Shown here in pieces: positions 10,623-23,900 of a DNA stretch of 64,000 bases; within the stretch, counting starts at the first letter, position 1; every line of letters begins with the position of its first letter. Source of the stretch: Membranipora membranacea. Taxonomy: Eukaryota; Bryozoa; Gymnolaemata; Cheilostomatida; Membraniporidae. Both the position numbers and the translations under genes were made by a program. The notes below the pieces were generated by a model. That model ran no database searches and was not told the DNA's origin. It worked only from the letters and a program-made list of their open reading frames with translations. Where the stretch lies: NCBI GenBank assembly GCA_914767715.1, contig OU612065.1, forward strand, positions 28,582,001 to 28,646,000. The letters run 5' to 3'.

Positions 10623-11624
10623 ATGAGGCCAATGAGGCCATCAACTGGTCAGAGTTTAAAAGAAATCCGATGGCTTTTTAATTTTTTCGCCTGCCGTTTG
10701 GCATGTTTTTTTATGTCAAAATTGGCCCTCGTTAAAAATGTTGCTGACGCCAATCTAAGAGGGGCAGCCCCGAACGGTTTTCCGTTCCAAAGTCAGCATG
10801 AAATTCCACACGGTATAGAGTAGGTTAGAAGGCAATCTATTTTTTAATCTGGCCGTAAAAAACACCAAGGGTCCCCCCTTTGTTACTTTTTATAATTTTA
10901 AAGTCGCTCTCATCTCTGTTCTATTTATCGTAGGATCTTCATATTCTGGAATTTGAATGAGGCCAATGAGGCCATCAACTGGTCAGAGTTTAAAAGAAAT
11001 CCGATGGCTTTTTAATTTTTTCGCCTGCCGTTTGGCATGTTTTTTTGTGTCAAAATTGGCCCTCGTTAAAAATGTTGCTGACGCCAATCTAAGAGGGGCA
11101 GCCCCGAACGGTTTTCCGTTCCAAAGTCAGCATGAAACTCCACACGGTATAGAGTAGGTTAGAAGGCAATCTATTTTTTAATCTGGCCGTAAAAAACACC
11201 AAGGGTCCCCCCTTTGTTACTTTTTATAATTTTAAAGTCGCTCTCATCTCTGTTCTATTTATCGTAGGATCTTCATATTCTGGAATTTGAATGAGGCCAA
11301 TGAGGCCATCAACTGGTCAGAGTTTAATAGAAATCCGATGGCTTTTTAATTTTTTTGCCTGCCGTTTGGCATGTTTTTTTGTGTCAAAATTGGCCCTCGT
11401 TAAAAATGTTGCTGACGCCAATCTAAGAGGGGCAGCCCCGAACGGTTTTCCGTTCCAAAGTCAGCATGAAATTCCACACGGTATAGAGTAGGTTAGAAGG
11501 CAATCTATTTTTTAATCTGGCCGTAAAAAACACCAAGGGTCCCCCCTTTGTTACTTTTTATAATTTTAAAGTCGCTCTCATCTCTGTTCTATTTATCGTA
11601 GGATCTTCATATTCTGGAATTTGA

Positions 11625-11958
11625 ATGAGGCCAATGAGGCCATCAACTGGTCAGAGTTTAAAAGAAATCCGATGGCTTTTTAATTTTTTCGCCTGCCGTT
11701 TGGCATGTTTTTTTGTGTCAAAATTGGCCCTCGTTAAAAATGTTGCTGACGCCAATCTAAGAGGGGCAGCCCCGAACGGTTTTCCGTTCCAAAGTCAGCA
11801 TGAAACTCCACACGGTATAGAGTAGGTTAGAAGGCAATCTATTTTTTAATCTGGCCGTAAAAAACACCAAGGGTCCCCCCTTTGTTACTTTTTATAATTT
11901 TAAAGTCGCTCTCATCTCTGTTCTATTTATCGTAGGATCTTCATATTCTGGAATTTGA
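11625..11958 (+). repeat. Probable hybrid monomer at a 5-monomer deletion junction
   Basis: This unit has both gtgtc and gaaactcc, and a plain monomer follows. In copy 1 of the a subtype, the unit after the taatagaaa monomer (4611) has gtgtc only, and a unit with both marks lies five monomers later (6281). A join between those two positions would remove 1670 bp and accounts for the shortened b copy. A local gene conversion from the similar unit at 10957 is an alternative. Confidence 0.5.
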
Positions 11959-12626
11959 ATGAGGCCAATGAGGCCATCAACTGGTCAGAGTTTAAAAGAA
12001 ATCCGATGGCTTTTTAATTTTTTCGCCTGCCGTTTGGCATGTTTTTTTATGTCAAAATTGGCCCTCGTTAAAAATGTTGCTGACGCCAATCTAAGAGGGG
12101 CAGCCCCGAACGGTTTTCCGTTCCAAAGTCAGCATGAAATTCCACACGGTATAGAGTAGGTTAGAAGGCAATCTATTTTTTAATCTGGCCGTAAAAAACA
12201 CCAAGGGTCCCCCCTTTGTTACTTTTTATAATTTTAAAGTCGCTCTCATCTCTGTTCTATTTATCGTAGGATCTTCATATTCTGGAATTTGAATGAGGCC
12301 AATGAGGCCATCAACTGGTCAGAGTTTAAAAGAAATCCGATGGCTTTTTAATTTTTTCGCCTGCCGTTTGGCATGTTTTTTTATGTCAAAATTGGCCCTC
12401 GTTAAAAATGTTGCTGACGCCAATCTAAGAGGGGCAGCCCCGAACGGTTTTCCGTTCCAAAGTCAGCATGAAATTCCACACGGTATAGAGTAGGTTAGAA
12501 GGCAATCTATTTTTTAATCTGGCCGTAAAAAACACCAAGGGTCCCCCCTTTGTTACTTTTTATAATTTTAAAGTCGCTCTCATCTCTGTTCTATTTATCG
12601 TAGCATCTTCAAATTCTGGAATTTGA

Positions 12627-15600
12627 ATGAGGCCAATGAGGCCATCAACTGGTCAGAGTTTAAAAGAAATCCGATGGCTTTTTAATTTTTTCGCCTGCCG
12701 TTTGGCATGTTTTTTTATGTCAAAATTGGCCCTCGTTAAAAATGTTGCTGACGCCAATCTAAGAGGGGCAGCCCCGAACGGTTTTCCGTTCCAAAGTCAG
12801 CATGAAATTCCACACGGTATAGAGTAGGTTAGAAGGCAATCTATTTTTTAATCTGGCCGTAAAAAACACCAAGGGTCCCCCCTTTGTTACTTTTTATAAT
12901 TTTAAAGTCGCTCTCATCTCTGTTCTATTTATCGTAGGATCTTCATATTCTGGAATTTGAATGAGGCCAATGAGGCCATCAACTGGTCAGAGTTTAAAAG
13001 AAATCCGATGGCTTTTTAATTTTTTCGCCTGCCGTTTGGCATGTTTTTTTATGTCAAAATTGGCCCTCGTTAAAAATGTTGCTGACGCCAATCTAAGAGG
13101 GGCAGCCCCGAACGGTTTTCCGTTCCAAAGTCAGCATGAAATTCCACACGGTATAGAGTAGGTTAGAAGGCAATCTATTTTTTAATCTGGCCGTAAAAAA
13201 CACCAAGGGTCCCCCCTTTGTTACTTTTTATAATTTTAAAGTCGCTCTCATCTCTGTTCTATTTATCGTAGGATCTTCATATTCTGGAATTTGAATGAGG
13301 CCAATGAGGCCATCAACTGGTCAGAGTTTAAAAGAAATCCGATGGCTTTTTAATTTTTTCGCCTGCCGTTTGGCATGTTTTTTTATGTCAAAATTGGCCC
13401 TCGTTAAAAATGTTGCTGACGCCAATCTAAGAGGGGCAGCCCCGAACGGTTTTCCGTTCCAAAGTCAGCATGAAATTCCACACGGTATAGAGTAGGTTAG
13501 AAGGCAATCTATATTTTAATCTGGCCGTAAAAAACACCAAGGGTCCCCCCTTTGTTACTTTTTATAATTTTAAAGTCGCTCTCATCTCTGTTCTATTTAT
13601 CGTAGGATCTTCATATTCTGGAATTTGAATGAGGCCAATGAGGCCATCAACTGGTCAGAGTTTAAAAGAAATCCGATGGCTTTTTAATTTTTTCGCCTGC
13701 CGTTTGGCATGTTTTTTTATGTCAAAATTGGCCCTCGTTAAAAATGTTGCTGACGCCAATCTAAGAGGGGCAGCCCCGAACGGTTTTCCGTTCCAAAGTC
13801 AGCATGAAATTCCACACGGTATAGAGTAGGTTAGAAGGCAATCTATTTTTTAATCTGGCCGTAAAAAACACCAAGGGTCCCCCCTTTGTTACTTTTTATA
13901 ATTTTAAAGTCGCTCTCATCTCTGTTCTATTTATCGTAGCATCTTCATATTCTGGAATTTGAATGAGGCCAATGAGGCCATCAACTGGTCAGAGTTTAAA
14001 AGAAATCCGATGGCTTTTTAATTTTTTCGCCTGCCGTTTGGCATGTTTTTTTATGTCAAAATTGGCCCTCGTTAAAAATGTTGCTGACGCCAATCTAAGA
14101 GGGGCAGCCCCGAACGGTTTTCCGTTCCAAAGTCAGCATGAAATTCCACACGGTATAGAGTAGGTTAGAAGGCAATCTATTTTTTAATCTGGCCGTAAAA
14201 AACACCAAGGGTCCCCCCTTTGTTACTTTTTATAATTTTAAAGTCGCTCTCATCTCTGTTCTATTTATCGTAGCATCTTCATATTCTGGAATTTGAATGA
14301 GGCCAATGAGGCCATCAACTGGTCAGAGTTTAAAAGAAATCCGATGGCTTTTTAATTTTTTCGCCTGCCGTTTGGCATGTTTTTTTATGTCAAAATTGGC
14401 CCTCGTTAAAAATGTTGCTGACGCCAATCTAAGAGGGGCAGCCCCGAACGGTTTTCCGTTCCAAAGTCAGCATGAAATTCCACACGGTATAGAGTAGGTT
14501 AGAAGGCAATCTATTTTTTAATCTGGCCGTAAAAAACACCAAGGGTCCCCCCTTTGTTACTTTTTATAATTTTAAAGTCGCTCTCATCTCTGTTCTATTT
14601 ATCGTAGGATCTTCATATTCTGGAATTTGAATGAGGCCAATGAGGCCATCAACTGGTCAGAGTTTAAAAGAAATCCGATGGCTTTTTAATTTTTTCGCCT
14701 GCCGTTTGGCATGTTTTTTTATGTCAAAATTGGCCCTCAATAAAAATGTTGCTGACGCCAATCTAAGAGGGGCAGCCCCGAACGGTTTTCCGTTCCAAAG
14801 TCAGCATGAAATTCCACACGGTATAGAGTAGGTTAGAAGGCAATCTATTTTTTAATCTGGCCGTAAAAAACACCAAGGGTCCCCCCTTTGTTACTTTTTA
14901 TAATTTTAAAGTCGCTCTCATCTCTGTTCTATTTATCGTAGGATCTTCATATTCTGGAATTTGAATGAGGCCAATGAGGCCATCAACTGGTCAGAGTTTA
15001 AAAGAAATCCGATGGCTTTTTAATTTTTTCGCCTGCCGTTTGGCATGTTTTTTTATGTCAAAATTGGCCCTCGTTAAAAATGTTGCTGACGCCAATCTAA
15101 GAGGGGCAGCCCCGAACGGTTTTCCGTTCCAAAGTCAGCATGAAATTCCACACGGTATAGAGTAGGTTAGAAGGCAATCTATTTTTTAATCTGGCCGTAA
15201 AAAACACCAAGGGTCCCCCCTTTGTTACTTTTTATAATTTTAAAGTCGCTCTCATCTCTGTTCTATTTATCGTAGGATCTTCATATTCTGGAATTTGAAT
15301 GAGGCCAATGAGGCCATCAACTGGTCAGAGTTTAAAAGAAATCCGATGGCTTTTTAATTTTTTCGCCTGCCGTTTGGCATGTTTTTTTATGTCAAAATTG
15401 GCCCTCGTTAAAAATGTTGCTGACGCCAATCTAAGAGGGGCAGCCCCGAACGGTTTTCCGTTCCAAAGTCAGCATGAAATTCCACACGGTATAGAGTAGG
15501 TTAGAAGGCAATTTATTTTTTAATCTGGCCGTAAAAAACACCAAGGGTCCCCCCTTTGTTACTTTTTATAATTTTAAAGTCGCTCTCATCTCTGTTCTAT

Positions 15601-17970
15601 TTATCGTAGGATCTTCATATTCTGGAATTTGAATGAGGCCAATGAGGCCATCAACTGGTCAGAGTTTAAAAGAAATCCGATGGCTTTTTAATTTTTTCGC
15701 CTGCCGTTTGGCATGTTTTTTTATGTCAAAATTGGCCCTCGTTAAAAATGTTGCTGACGCCAATCTAAGAGGGGCAGCCCCGAACGGTTTTCCGTTCCAA
15801 AGTCAGCATGAAATTCCACACGGTATAGAGTAGGTTAGAAGGCAATCTATTTTTTAATCTGGCCGTAAAAAACACCAAGGGTCCCCCCTTTGTTACTTTT
15901 TATAATTTTAAAGTCGCTCTCATCTCTGTTCTATTTATCGTAGGATCTTCATATTCTGGAATTTGAATGAGGCCAATGAGGCCATCAACTGGTCAGAGTT
16001 TAAAAGAAATCCGATGGCTTTTTAATTTTTTCGCCTGCCGTTTGGCATGTTTTTTTATGTCAAAATTGGCCCTCGTTAAAAATGTTGCTGACGCCAATCT
16101 AAGAGGGGCAGCCCCGAACGGTTTTCCGTTCCAAAGTCAGCATGAAATTCCACACGGTATAGAGTAGGTTAGAAGGCAATCTATTTTTTAATCTGGCCGT
16201 AAAAAACACCAAGGGTCCCCCCTTTGTTACTTTTTATAATTTTAAAGTCGCTCTCATCTCTGTTCTATTTATCGTAGGATCTTCATATTCTGGAATTTGA
16301 ATGAGGCCAATGAGGCCATCAACTGGTCAGAGTTTAAAAGAAATCCGATGGCTTTTTAATTTTTTCGCCTGCCGTTTGGCATGTTTTTTTATGTCAAAAT
16401 TGGCCCTCGTTAAAAATGTTGCTGACGCCAATCTAAGAGGGGCAGCCCCGAACGGTTTTCCGTTCCAAAGTCAGCATGAAATTCCACACGGTATAGAGTA
16501 GGTTAGAAGGCAATCTATTTTTTAATCTGGCCGTAAAAAACACCAAGGGTCCCCCCTTTGTTACTTTTTATAATTTTAAAGTCGCTCTCATCTCTGTTCT
16601 ATTTATCGTAGGATCTTCATATTCTGGAATTTGAATGAGGCCAATGAGGCCATCAACTGGTCAGAGTTTAAAAGAAATCCGATGGCTTTTTAATTTTTTC
16701 GCCTGCCGATTGGCATGTTTTTTTATGTCAAAATTGGCCCTCGTTAAAAATGTTGCTGACGCCAATCTAAGAGGGGCAGCCCCGAACGGTTTTCCGTTCC
16801 AAAGTCAGCATGAAATTCCACACGGTATAGAGTAGGTTAGAAGGCAATCTATTTTTTAATCTGGCCGTAAAAAACACCAAGGGTCCCCCCTTTGTTACTT
16901 TTTATAATTTTAAAGTCGCTCTCATCTCTGTTCTATTTATCGTAGGATCTTCATATTCTGGAATTTGAATGAGGCTAATGAGGCCATCAACTGGTCAGAG
17001 TTTAAAAGAAATCCGATGGCTTTTTAATTTTTTCGCCTGCCGTTTGGCATGTTTTTTTATGTCAAAATTGGCCCTCGTTAAAAATGTTGCTGACGCCAAT
17101 CTAAGAGGGGCAGCCCCGAACGGTTTTCCGTTCCAAAGTCAGCATGAAATTTCACACGGTAAAGAGTAGGTTAGAAGGCAATCTATTTTTTAATCTGGCC
17201 GTAAAAAACACCAAGGGTCCCCCCTTTGTTACTTTTTATAATTTTAAAGTCGCTCTCATCTCTGTTCTATTTATCGTAGGATCTTCATATTCTGGAATTT
17301 GAATGAGGCCAATGAGGCCATCAACTGGTCAGAGTTTAAAAGAAATCCGATGGCTTTTTAATTTTTTCGCCTGCCGTTTGGCATGTTTTTTTATGTCAAA
17401 ATTGGCCCTCGTTAAAAATGTTGCTGACGCCAATCTAAGAGGGGCAGCCCCGAACGGTTTTCCGTTCCAAAGTCAGCATGAAATTCCACACGGTATAGAG
17501 TAGGTTAGAAGGCAATCTATTTTTTAATCTGGCCGTAAAAAACACCAAGGGTCCCCCCTTTGTTACTTTTTATAATTTTAAAGTCGCTCTCATCTCTGTT
17601 CTATTTATCGTAGGATCTTCATATTCTGGAATTTGAATGAGGCCAATGAGGCCATCAACTGGTCAGAGTTTAAAAGAAATCCGATGGCTTTTTAATTTTT
17701 TCGCCTGCCGTTTGGCATGTTTTTTTATGTCAAAATTGGCCCTCGTTAAAAATGTTGCTGACGCCAATCTAAGAGGGGCAGCCCCGAACGGTTTTCCGTT
17801 CCAAAGTCAGCATGAAATTCCACACGGTATAGAGTAGGTTAGAAGGCAATCTATTTTTTAATCTGGCCGTAAAAAACACCAAGGGTCCCCCCTTTGTTAC
17901 TTTTTATAATTTTAAAGTCGCTCTCATCTCTGTTCTAGTTATCGTAGGATCTTCATATTCTGGAATTTGA
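12627..17970 (+). repeat. Uniform block of 16 near-consensus monomers
   Basis: None of the HOR marker variants appear here. Differences are few and scattered: tagcatc at 12604, 13940 and 14274 (which destroys the GATC site), ctatatttt at about 13511, ctcaataaa at about 14739, atttattttt at about 15512, gccgattgg at about 16709, and the ggctaatg/tttcacacggtaaag unit at 16969. The tagcatc marks are 4 and 1 monomers apart, so they are themselves copied. This looks like a recently homogenised stretch or a recent insertion of consensus monomers. Confidence 0.8.
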
Positions 17971-20900
17971 ATGAGGCCAATGAGGCCATCAACTGGTCAG
18001 AGTTTAAAAGAAATCCGATGGCTTTTTAATTTTTTCGCCTGCCGTTTGGCATGTTTTTTTATGTCAAAATTGGCCCTCGTTAAAAATGTTGCTGACGCGA
18101 ATCTAAGAGGGGCAGCCCCGAACGGTTTTCCGTTCCAAAGTCAGCATGAAATTCCACACGGTATAGAGTAGGTTAGAAGGCAATCTATTTTTTAATCTGG
18201 CCGTAAAAAACAAAAAGGGTCCCCCCTTTGTTACTTTTTATAATTTTAAAGTCGCTCTCATCTCTGTTCTATTTATCGTAGGATCTTCATATTCTGGAAT
18301 TTGAATGAGGCCAATGAGGCCATCAACTGGTCAGAGTTTAAAAGAAATCCGATGGCTTTTTAATTTTTTCGCCTGCCGTTTGGCATGTTTTTTTATGTCA
18401 AAATTGGCCCTCGTTAAAAATGTTGCTGACGCGAATCTAAGAGGGGCAGCCCCGAACGGTTTTCCGTTCCAAAGTCAGCATGAAATTCCACACGGTATAG
18501 AGTAGGTTAGAAGGCAATCTATTTTTTAATCTGGCCGTAAAAAACAAAAAGGGTCCCCCCTTTGTTACTTTTTATAATTTTAAAGTCGCTCTCATCTCTG
18601 TTCTATTTATCGTAGGATCTTCATATTCTGGAATTTGAATGAGGCCAATGAGGCCATCAACTGGTCAGAGTTTAAAAGAAATCCGATGGCTTTCTAATTT
18701 TTTCGCCTGCCGTTTGGCATGTTTTTTTATGTCAAAATTGGCCCTCGTTAAAAATGTTGCTGACGCCAATCTAAGAGGGGCAGCCCCGAACGATTTTCCG
18801 TTCCAAAGTTAGCATGAAATTCCACACGGTATAGAGTAGGTTAGAAGGCAATCTATTTTTTAATCTGGCCGTAAAAAACACCAAGGGTCCCCCCTTTGTT
18901 ACTTTTTATAATTTTAAAGTCGCTCTCATCTCTGTTCTATTTATCGTAGGATCTTCATATTCTGGAATTTGAATGAGGCCAATGAGGCCATCAACTGGTC
19001 AGAGTTTAAAAGAAATCCGATGGCTTTTTAATTTTTTCGCCTGCCGTTTGGCATGTTTTTTTATGTCAAAATTGGCCCTCGTTAAAAATGTTGCTGACGC
19101 CAATCTAAGAGGGGCAGCCCCGAACGGTTTTCCGTTCCAATGTCAGCATGAAATTCCACACGGTATAGAGTAGGTTAGAAGGCAATCTATTTTTTAATCT
19201 GGCCGTAAAAAACACCAAGGGTCCCCCCTTTGTTACTTTTTATAATTTTAAAGTCGCTCTCATCTCTGTTCTATTTATCGTAGGATCTTCATATTCTGGA
19301 ATTTGAATGAGGCCAATGAGGCCATCAACTGGTCAGAGTTTAAAAGAAATCCGATGGCTTTTTAATTATTTCGCCTGCCGTTTGGCATGTTTTTTTATGT
19401 CAAAATTGGCCCTCGTTAAAAATGTTGCTGACGCCAATCTAAGAGGGGCAGCCCCGAACGGTTTTCCGTTCCAAAGTCAGCATGAAATTCCACACGGTAT
19501 AGAGTAGGTTAGAAGGCAATCTATTTTTTAATCTGGCCGTAAAAAACACCAAGGGTCCCCCCTTTGTTACTTTTTATAATTTTAAAGTCGCTCTCATCTC
19601 TGTTCTATTTATCGTAGGATCTTCATATTCTGGAATTTGAATGAGGCCAATGAGGCCATCAACTGGTCAGAGTTTAAAAGAAATCCGATGGCTTTTTAAT
19701 TTTTTCGCCTGCCGTTTGGCATGTTTTTTTATGTCAAAATTGGCCCTCGTTAAAAATGTTGCTGACGCCAATCTAAGAGGGGCAGCCCCGAACGGTTTTC
19801 CGTTCCAAAGTCAGCATGAAATTCCACACGGTATAGAGTAGGTTAGAAGGCAATCTATTTTTTAATCTGGCCGTAAAAAACACCAAGGGTCCCCCCTTTG
19901 TTACTTTTTATAATTTTAAAGTCGCTCTCATCTCTGTTCTATTTATCGTAGGATCTTCATATTCTGGAATTTGAATGAGGCCAATGAGGCCATCAACTGG
20001 TCAGAGTTTAAAAGAAATCCGATGGCTTTTTAATTTTTTCGCCTGCCGTTTGGCATGTTTTTTTATGTCAAAATTGGCCCTCGTTAAAAATGTTGCTGAC
20101 GCCAATCTAAGAGGGGCAGCCCCGAACGGTTTTCCGTTCCAAAGTCAGCATGAAATTCCACACGGTATAGAGTAGGTTAGAAGGCAATCTATTTTTTAAT
20201 CTGGCCGTAAAAAACACCAAGGGTCCCCCCTTTGTTACTTTTTATAATTTTAAAGTCGCTCTCATCTCTGTTCTATTTATCGTAGGATCTTCATATTCTG
20301 GAATTTGAATGAGGCCAATGAGGCCATCAACTGGTCAGAGTTTAAAAGAAATCCGATGGCTTTTTAATTTTTTCGCCTGCCGTTTGGCATGTTTTTTTAT
20401 GTCAAAATTGGCCCTCGTTAAAAATGTTGCTGACGCCAATCTAAGAGGGGCAGCCCCGAACGGTTTTCCGTTCCAAAGTCAGCATGAAATTCCACACGGT
20501 ATAGAGTAGGTTAGAAGGCAATCTATTTTTTAATCTGGCCGTAAAAAACACCAAGGGTCCCCCCTTTGTTACTTTTTATAATTTTAAAGTCGCTCACATC
20601 TCTGTTCTATTTATCGTAGGATCTTCATATTCTGGAATTTGAATGAGGCCAATGAGGCCATCAACTGGTCAGAGTTTAAAAGAAATCCGATGGCTTTTTA
20701 ATTTTTTCGCCTGCCGTTTGGCATGTTTTTTTATGTCAAAATTGGCCCTCGTTAAAAATGTTGCTGACGCCAATCTAAGAGGGGCAGCCCCGAACGGTTT
20801 TCCGTTCCAAAGTCAGCATGAAATTCCACACGGTATAGAGTAGGTTAGAAGGCAATCTATTTTTTAATCTGGCCGTAAAAAACACCAAGGGTCCCCCCTT

Positions 20901-23900
20901 TGTTACTTTTTATAATTTTAAAGTCGTTCTCATCTCTGTTCTATTTATCGTAGGATCTTCATATTCTGGAATTTGAATGAGGCCAATGAGGCCATCAACT
21001 GGTCAGAGTTTAAAAGAAATCCGATGGCTTTTTAATTTTTTCGCCTGCCGTTTGGCATGTTTTTTTATGTCAAAATTGGCCCTCGTTAAAAATGTTGCTG
21101 ACGCCAATCTAAGAGGGGCAGCCCCGAACGGTTTTCCGTTCCAAAGTCAGCATGAAATTCCACACGGTATAGAGTAGGTTAGAAGGCAATCTATTTTTTA
21201 ATCTGGCCGTAAAAAACACCAAGGGTCCCCCCTTTGTTACTTTTTATAATTTTAAAGTCGCTCTCATCTCTGTTCTATTTATCGCAGGATCTTCATATTC
21301 TGGAATTTGAATGAGGCCAATGAGGCCATCAACTGGTCAGAGTTTAAAAGAAATCCGATGGCTTTTTAATTTTTTCGCCTGCCGTTTGGCATGTTTTTTT
21401 ATGTCAAAATTAGCCCTCGTTAAAAATGTTGCTGACGCCAATCTAAGAGGGGCAGCCCCGAACGGTTTTCCGTTCCAAAGTCAGCATGAAATTCCACACG
21501 GTATAGAGTAGGTTAGAAGGCAATCTATTTTTTAATCTGGCCGTAAAAAACACCAAGGGTCCCCCCTTTGTTACTTTTCATAATTTTAAAGTCGCTCTCA
21601 TCTCTGTTCTATTTATCGTAGGATCTTCATATTCTGGAATTTGAATGAGGCCAATGAGGCCATCAACTGGTCAGAGTTTAAAAGAAATCCGATGGCTTTT
21701 TAATTTTTTCGCCTGCCGTTTGGCATGTTTTTTTGTGTCAAAATTGGCCCTCGTTAAAAATGTTGCTGACGCCAATCTAAGAGGGGCAGCCCCGAACGGT
21801 TTTCCGTTCCAAAGTCAGCATGAAATTCCACACGGTATAGAGTAGGTTAGAAGGCAATCTATTTTTTAATCTGGCCGTAAAAAACACCAAGGGTCCCCCC
21901 TTTGTTACTTTTTATAATTTTAAAGTCGCTCTCATCTCTGTTCTATTTATCGTAGGATCTTAATATTCTGGAATTTGAATGAGGCCAATGAGGCCATCAA
22001 CTGGTCAGAGTTTAAAAGAAATCCGATGGCTTTTTAATTTTTTCGCCTGCCGTTTGGCATGTTTTTTTATGTCAAAATTGGCCCTCGTTAAAAATGTTGC
22101 TGACGCCAATCTAAGAGGGGCAGCCCCGAACGGTTTTCCGTTCCAAAGTCAGCATGAAATTCCACACGGTATAGAGTAGGTTAGAAGGCAATCTATTTTT
22201 TAATCTGGCCGTAAAAAACACCAAGGGTCCCCCCTTTGTTACTTTTTATAATTTTAAAGTCGCTCTCATCTCTGTTCTATTTATCGTAGGATCTTCATAT
22301 TCTGGAATTTGAATGAGGCCAATGAGGCCATCAACTGGTCAGAGTTTAAAAGAAATCCGATGGCTTTTTAATTTTTTCGCCTGCCGTTTGGCATGTTTTT
22401 TTGTGTCAAAATTGGCCCTCGTTAAAAATGTTGCTGACGCCAATCTAAGAGGGGCAGCCCCGAACGGTTTTCCGTTCCAAAGTCAGCATGAAACTCCACA
22501 CGGTATAGAGTAGGTTAGAAGGCAATCTATTTTTTAATCTGGCCGTAAAAAACACCAAGGGTCCCCCCTTTGTTACTTTTTATAATTTTAAAGTCGCTCT
22601 CATCTCTGTTCTATTTATCGTAGGATCTTCATATTCTGGAATTTGAATGAGGCCAATGAGGCCATCAACTGGTCAGAGTTTAATAGAAATCCGATGGCTT
22701 TTTAATTTTTTTGCCTGCCGTTTGGCATGTTTTTTTGTGTCAAAATTGGCCCTCGTTAAAAATGTTGCTGACGCCAATCTAAGAGGGGCAGCCCCGAACG
22801 GTTTTCCGTTCCAAAGTCAGCATGAAATTCCACACGGTATAGAGTAGGTTAGAAGGCAATCTATTTTTTAATCTGGCCGTAAAAAACACCAAGGGTCCCC
22901 CCTTTGTTACTTTTTATAATTTTAAAGTCGCTCTCATCTCTGTTCTATTTATCGTAGGATCTTCATATTCTGGAATTTGACTGAGGCCAATGAGGCCATC
23001 AACTGGTCAGAGTTTAAAAGAAATCCGATGGCTTTTTAATTTTTTCGCCTGCCGTTTGGCATGTTTTTTTGTGTCAAAATTGGCCCTCGTTAAAAATGTT
23101 GCTGACGCCAATCTAAGAGGGGCAGCCCCGAACGGTTTTCCGTTCCAAAGTCAGCATGAAATTCCACACGGTATAGAGTAGGTTAGAAGGCAATCTATTT
23201 TTTAATCTGGCCGTAAAAAACACCAAGGGTCCCCCCTTTGTTACTTTTTATAATTTTAAAGTCGCTCTCATCTCTGTTCTATTTATCGTAGGATCTTCAT
23301 ATTCTGGAATTTGAATGAGGCCAATGAGGCCATCAACTGGTCAGAGTTTAAAAGAAATCCGATGGCTTTTTAATTTTTTCGCCTGCCGTTTGGCATGTTT
23401 TTTTATGTCAAAATTGGCCCTCGTTAAAAATGTTGCTGACGCCAATCTAAGAGGGGCAGCCCCGAACGGTTTTCCGTTCCAAAGTCAGCATGAAATTCCA
23501 CACGGTATAGAGTAGGTTAGAAGGCAATCTATTTTTTAATCTGGCCGTAAAAAACACCAAGGGTCCCCCCTTTGTTACTTTTTATAATTTTAAAGTCGCT
23601 CTCATCTCTGTTCTATTTATCGTAGGATCTTCATATTCTGGAATTTGAATGAGGCCAATGAGGCCATCAACTGGTCCGAGTTTAAAAGAAATCCGATGGC
23701 TTTTTAATTTTTTCGCCTGCCGTTTGGCATGTTTTTTTATGTCAAAATTGGCCCTCGTTAAAAATGTTGCTGACGCCAATCTAAGAGGGGCAGCCCCGAA
23801 CGGTTTTCCGTTCCAAAGTCAGCATGAAATTCCACACGGTATAGAGTAGGTTAGAAGGCAATCTATTTTTTAATCTGGCCGTAAAAAACACCAAGGGTCC

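Larger units (their letters stand above)
7283..12626 (+). repeat. 23-mer HOR, b subtype, copy 1 (16 monomers retained)
   Basis: This copy starts with the same gcgaat pair, TAG monomer, aatgtcag monomer and aattatttcg monomer as the a copy, but differs by two private markers. The first monomer has ttttattttttt instead of ttttaatttttt (7283), and the monomer at 9955 has gttgtttta after a gctcacatc unit end. Both markers recur only at 25653 and 28325, which defines the b subtype. Seven monomers are missing relative to 23: two at the hybrid at 10289 and, by inference, five at 11625. The copy ends against the uniform block at 12627. Confidence 0.82.
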
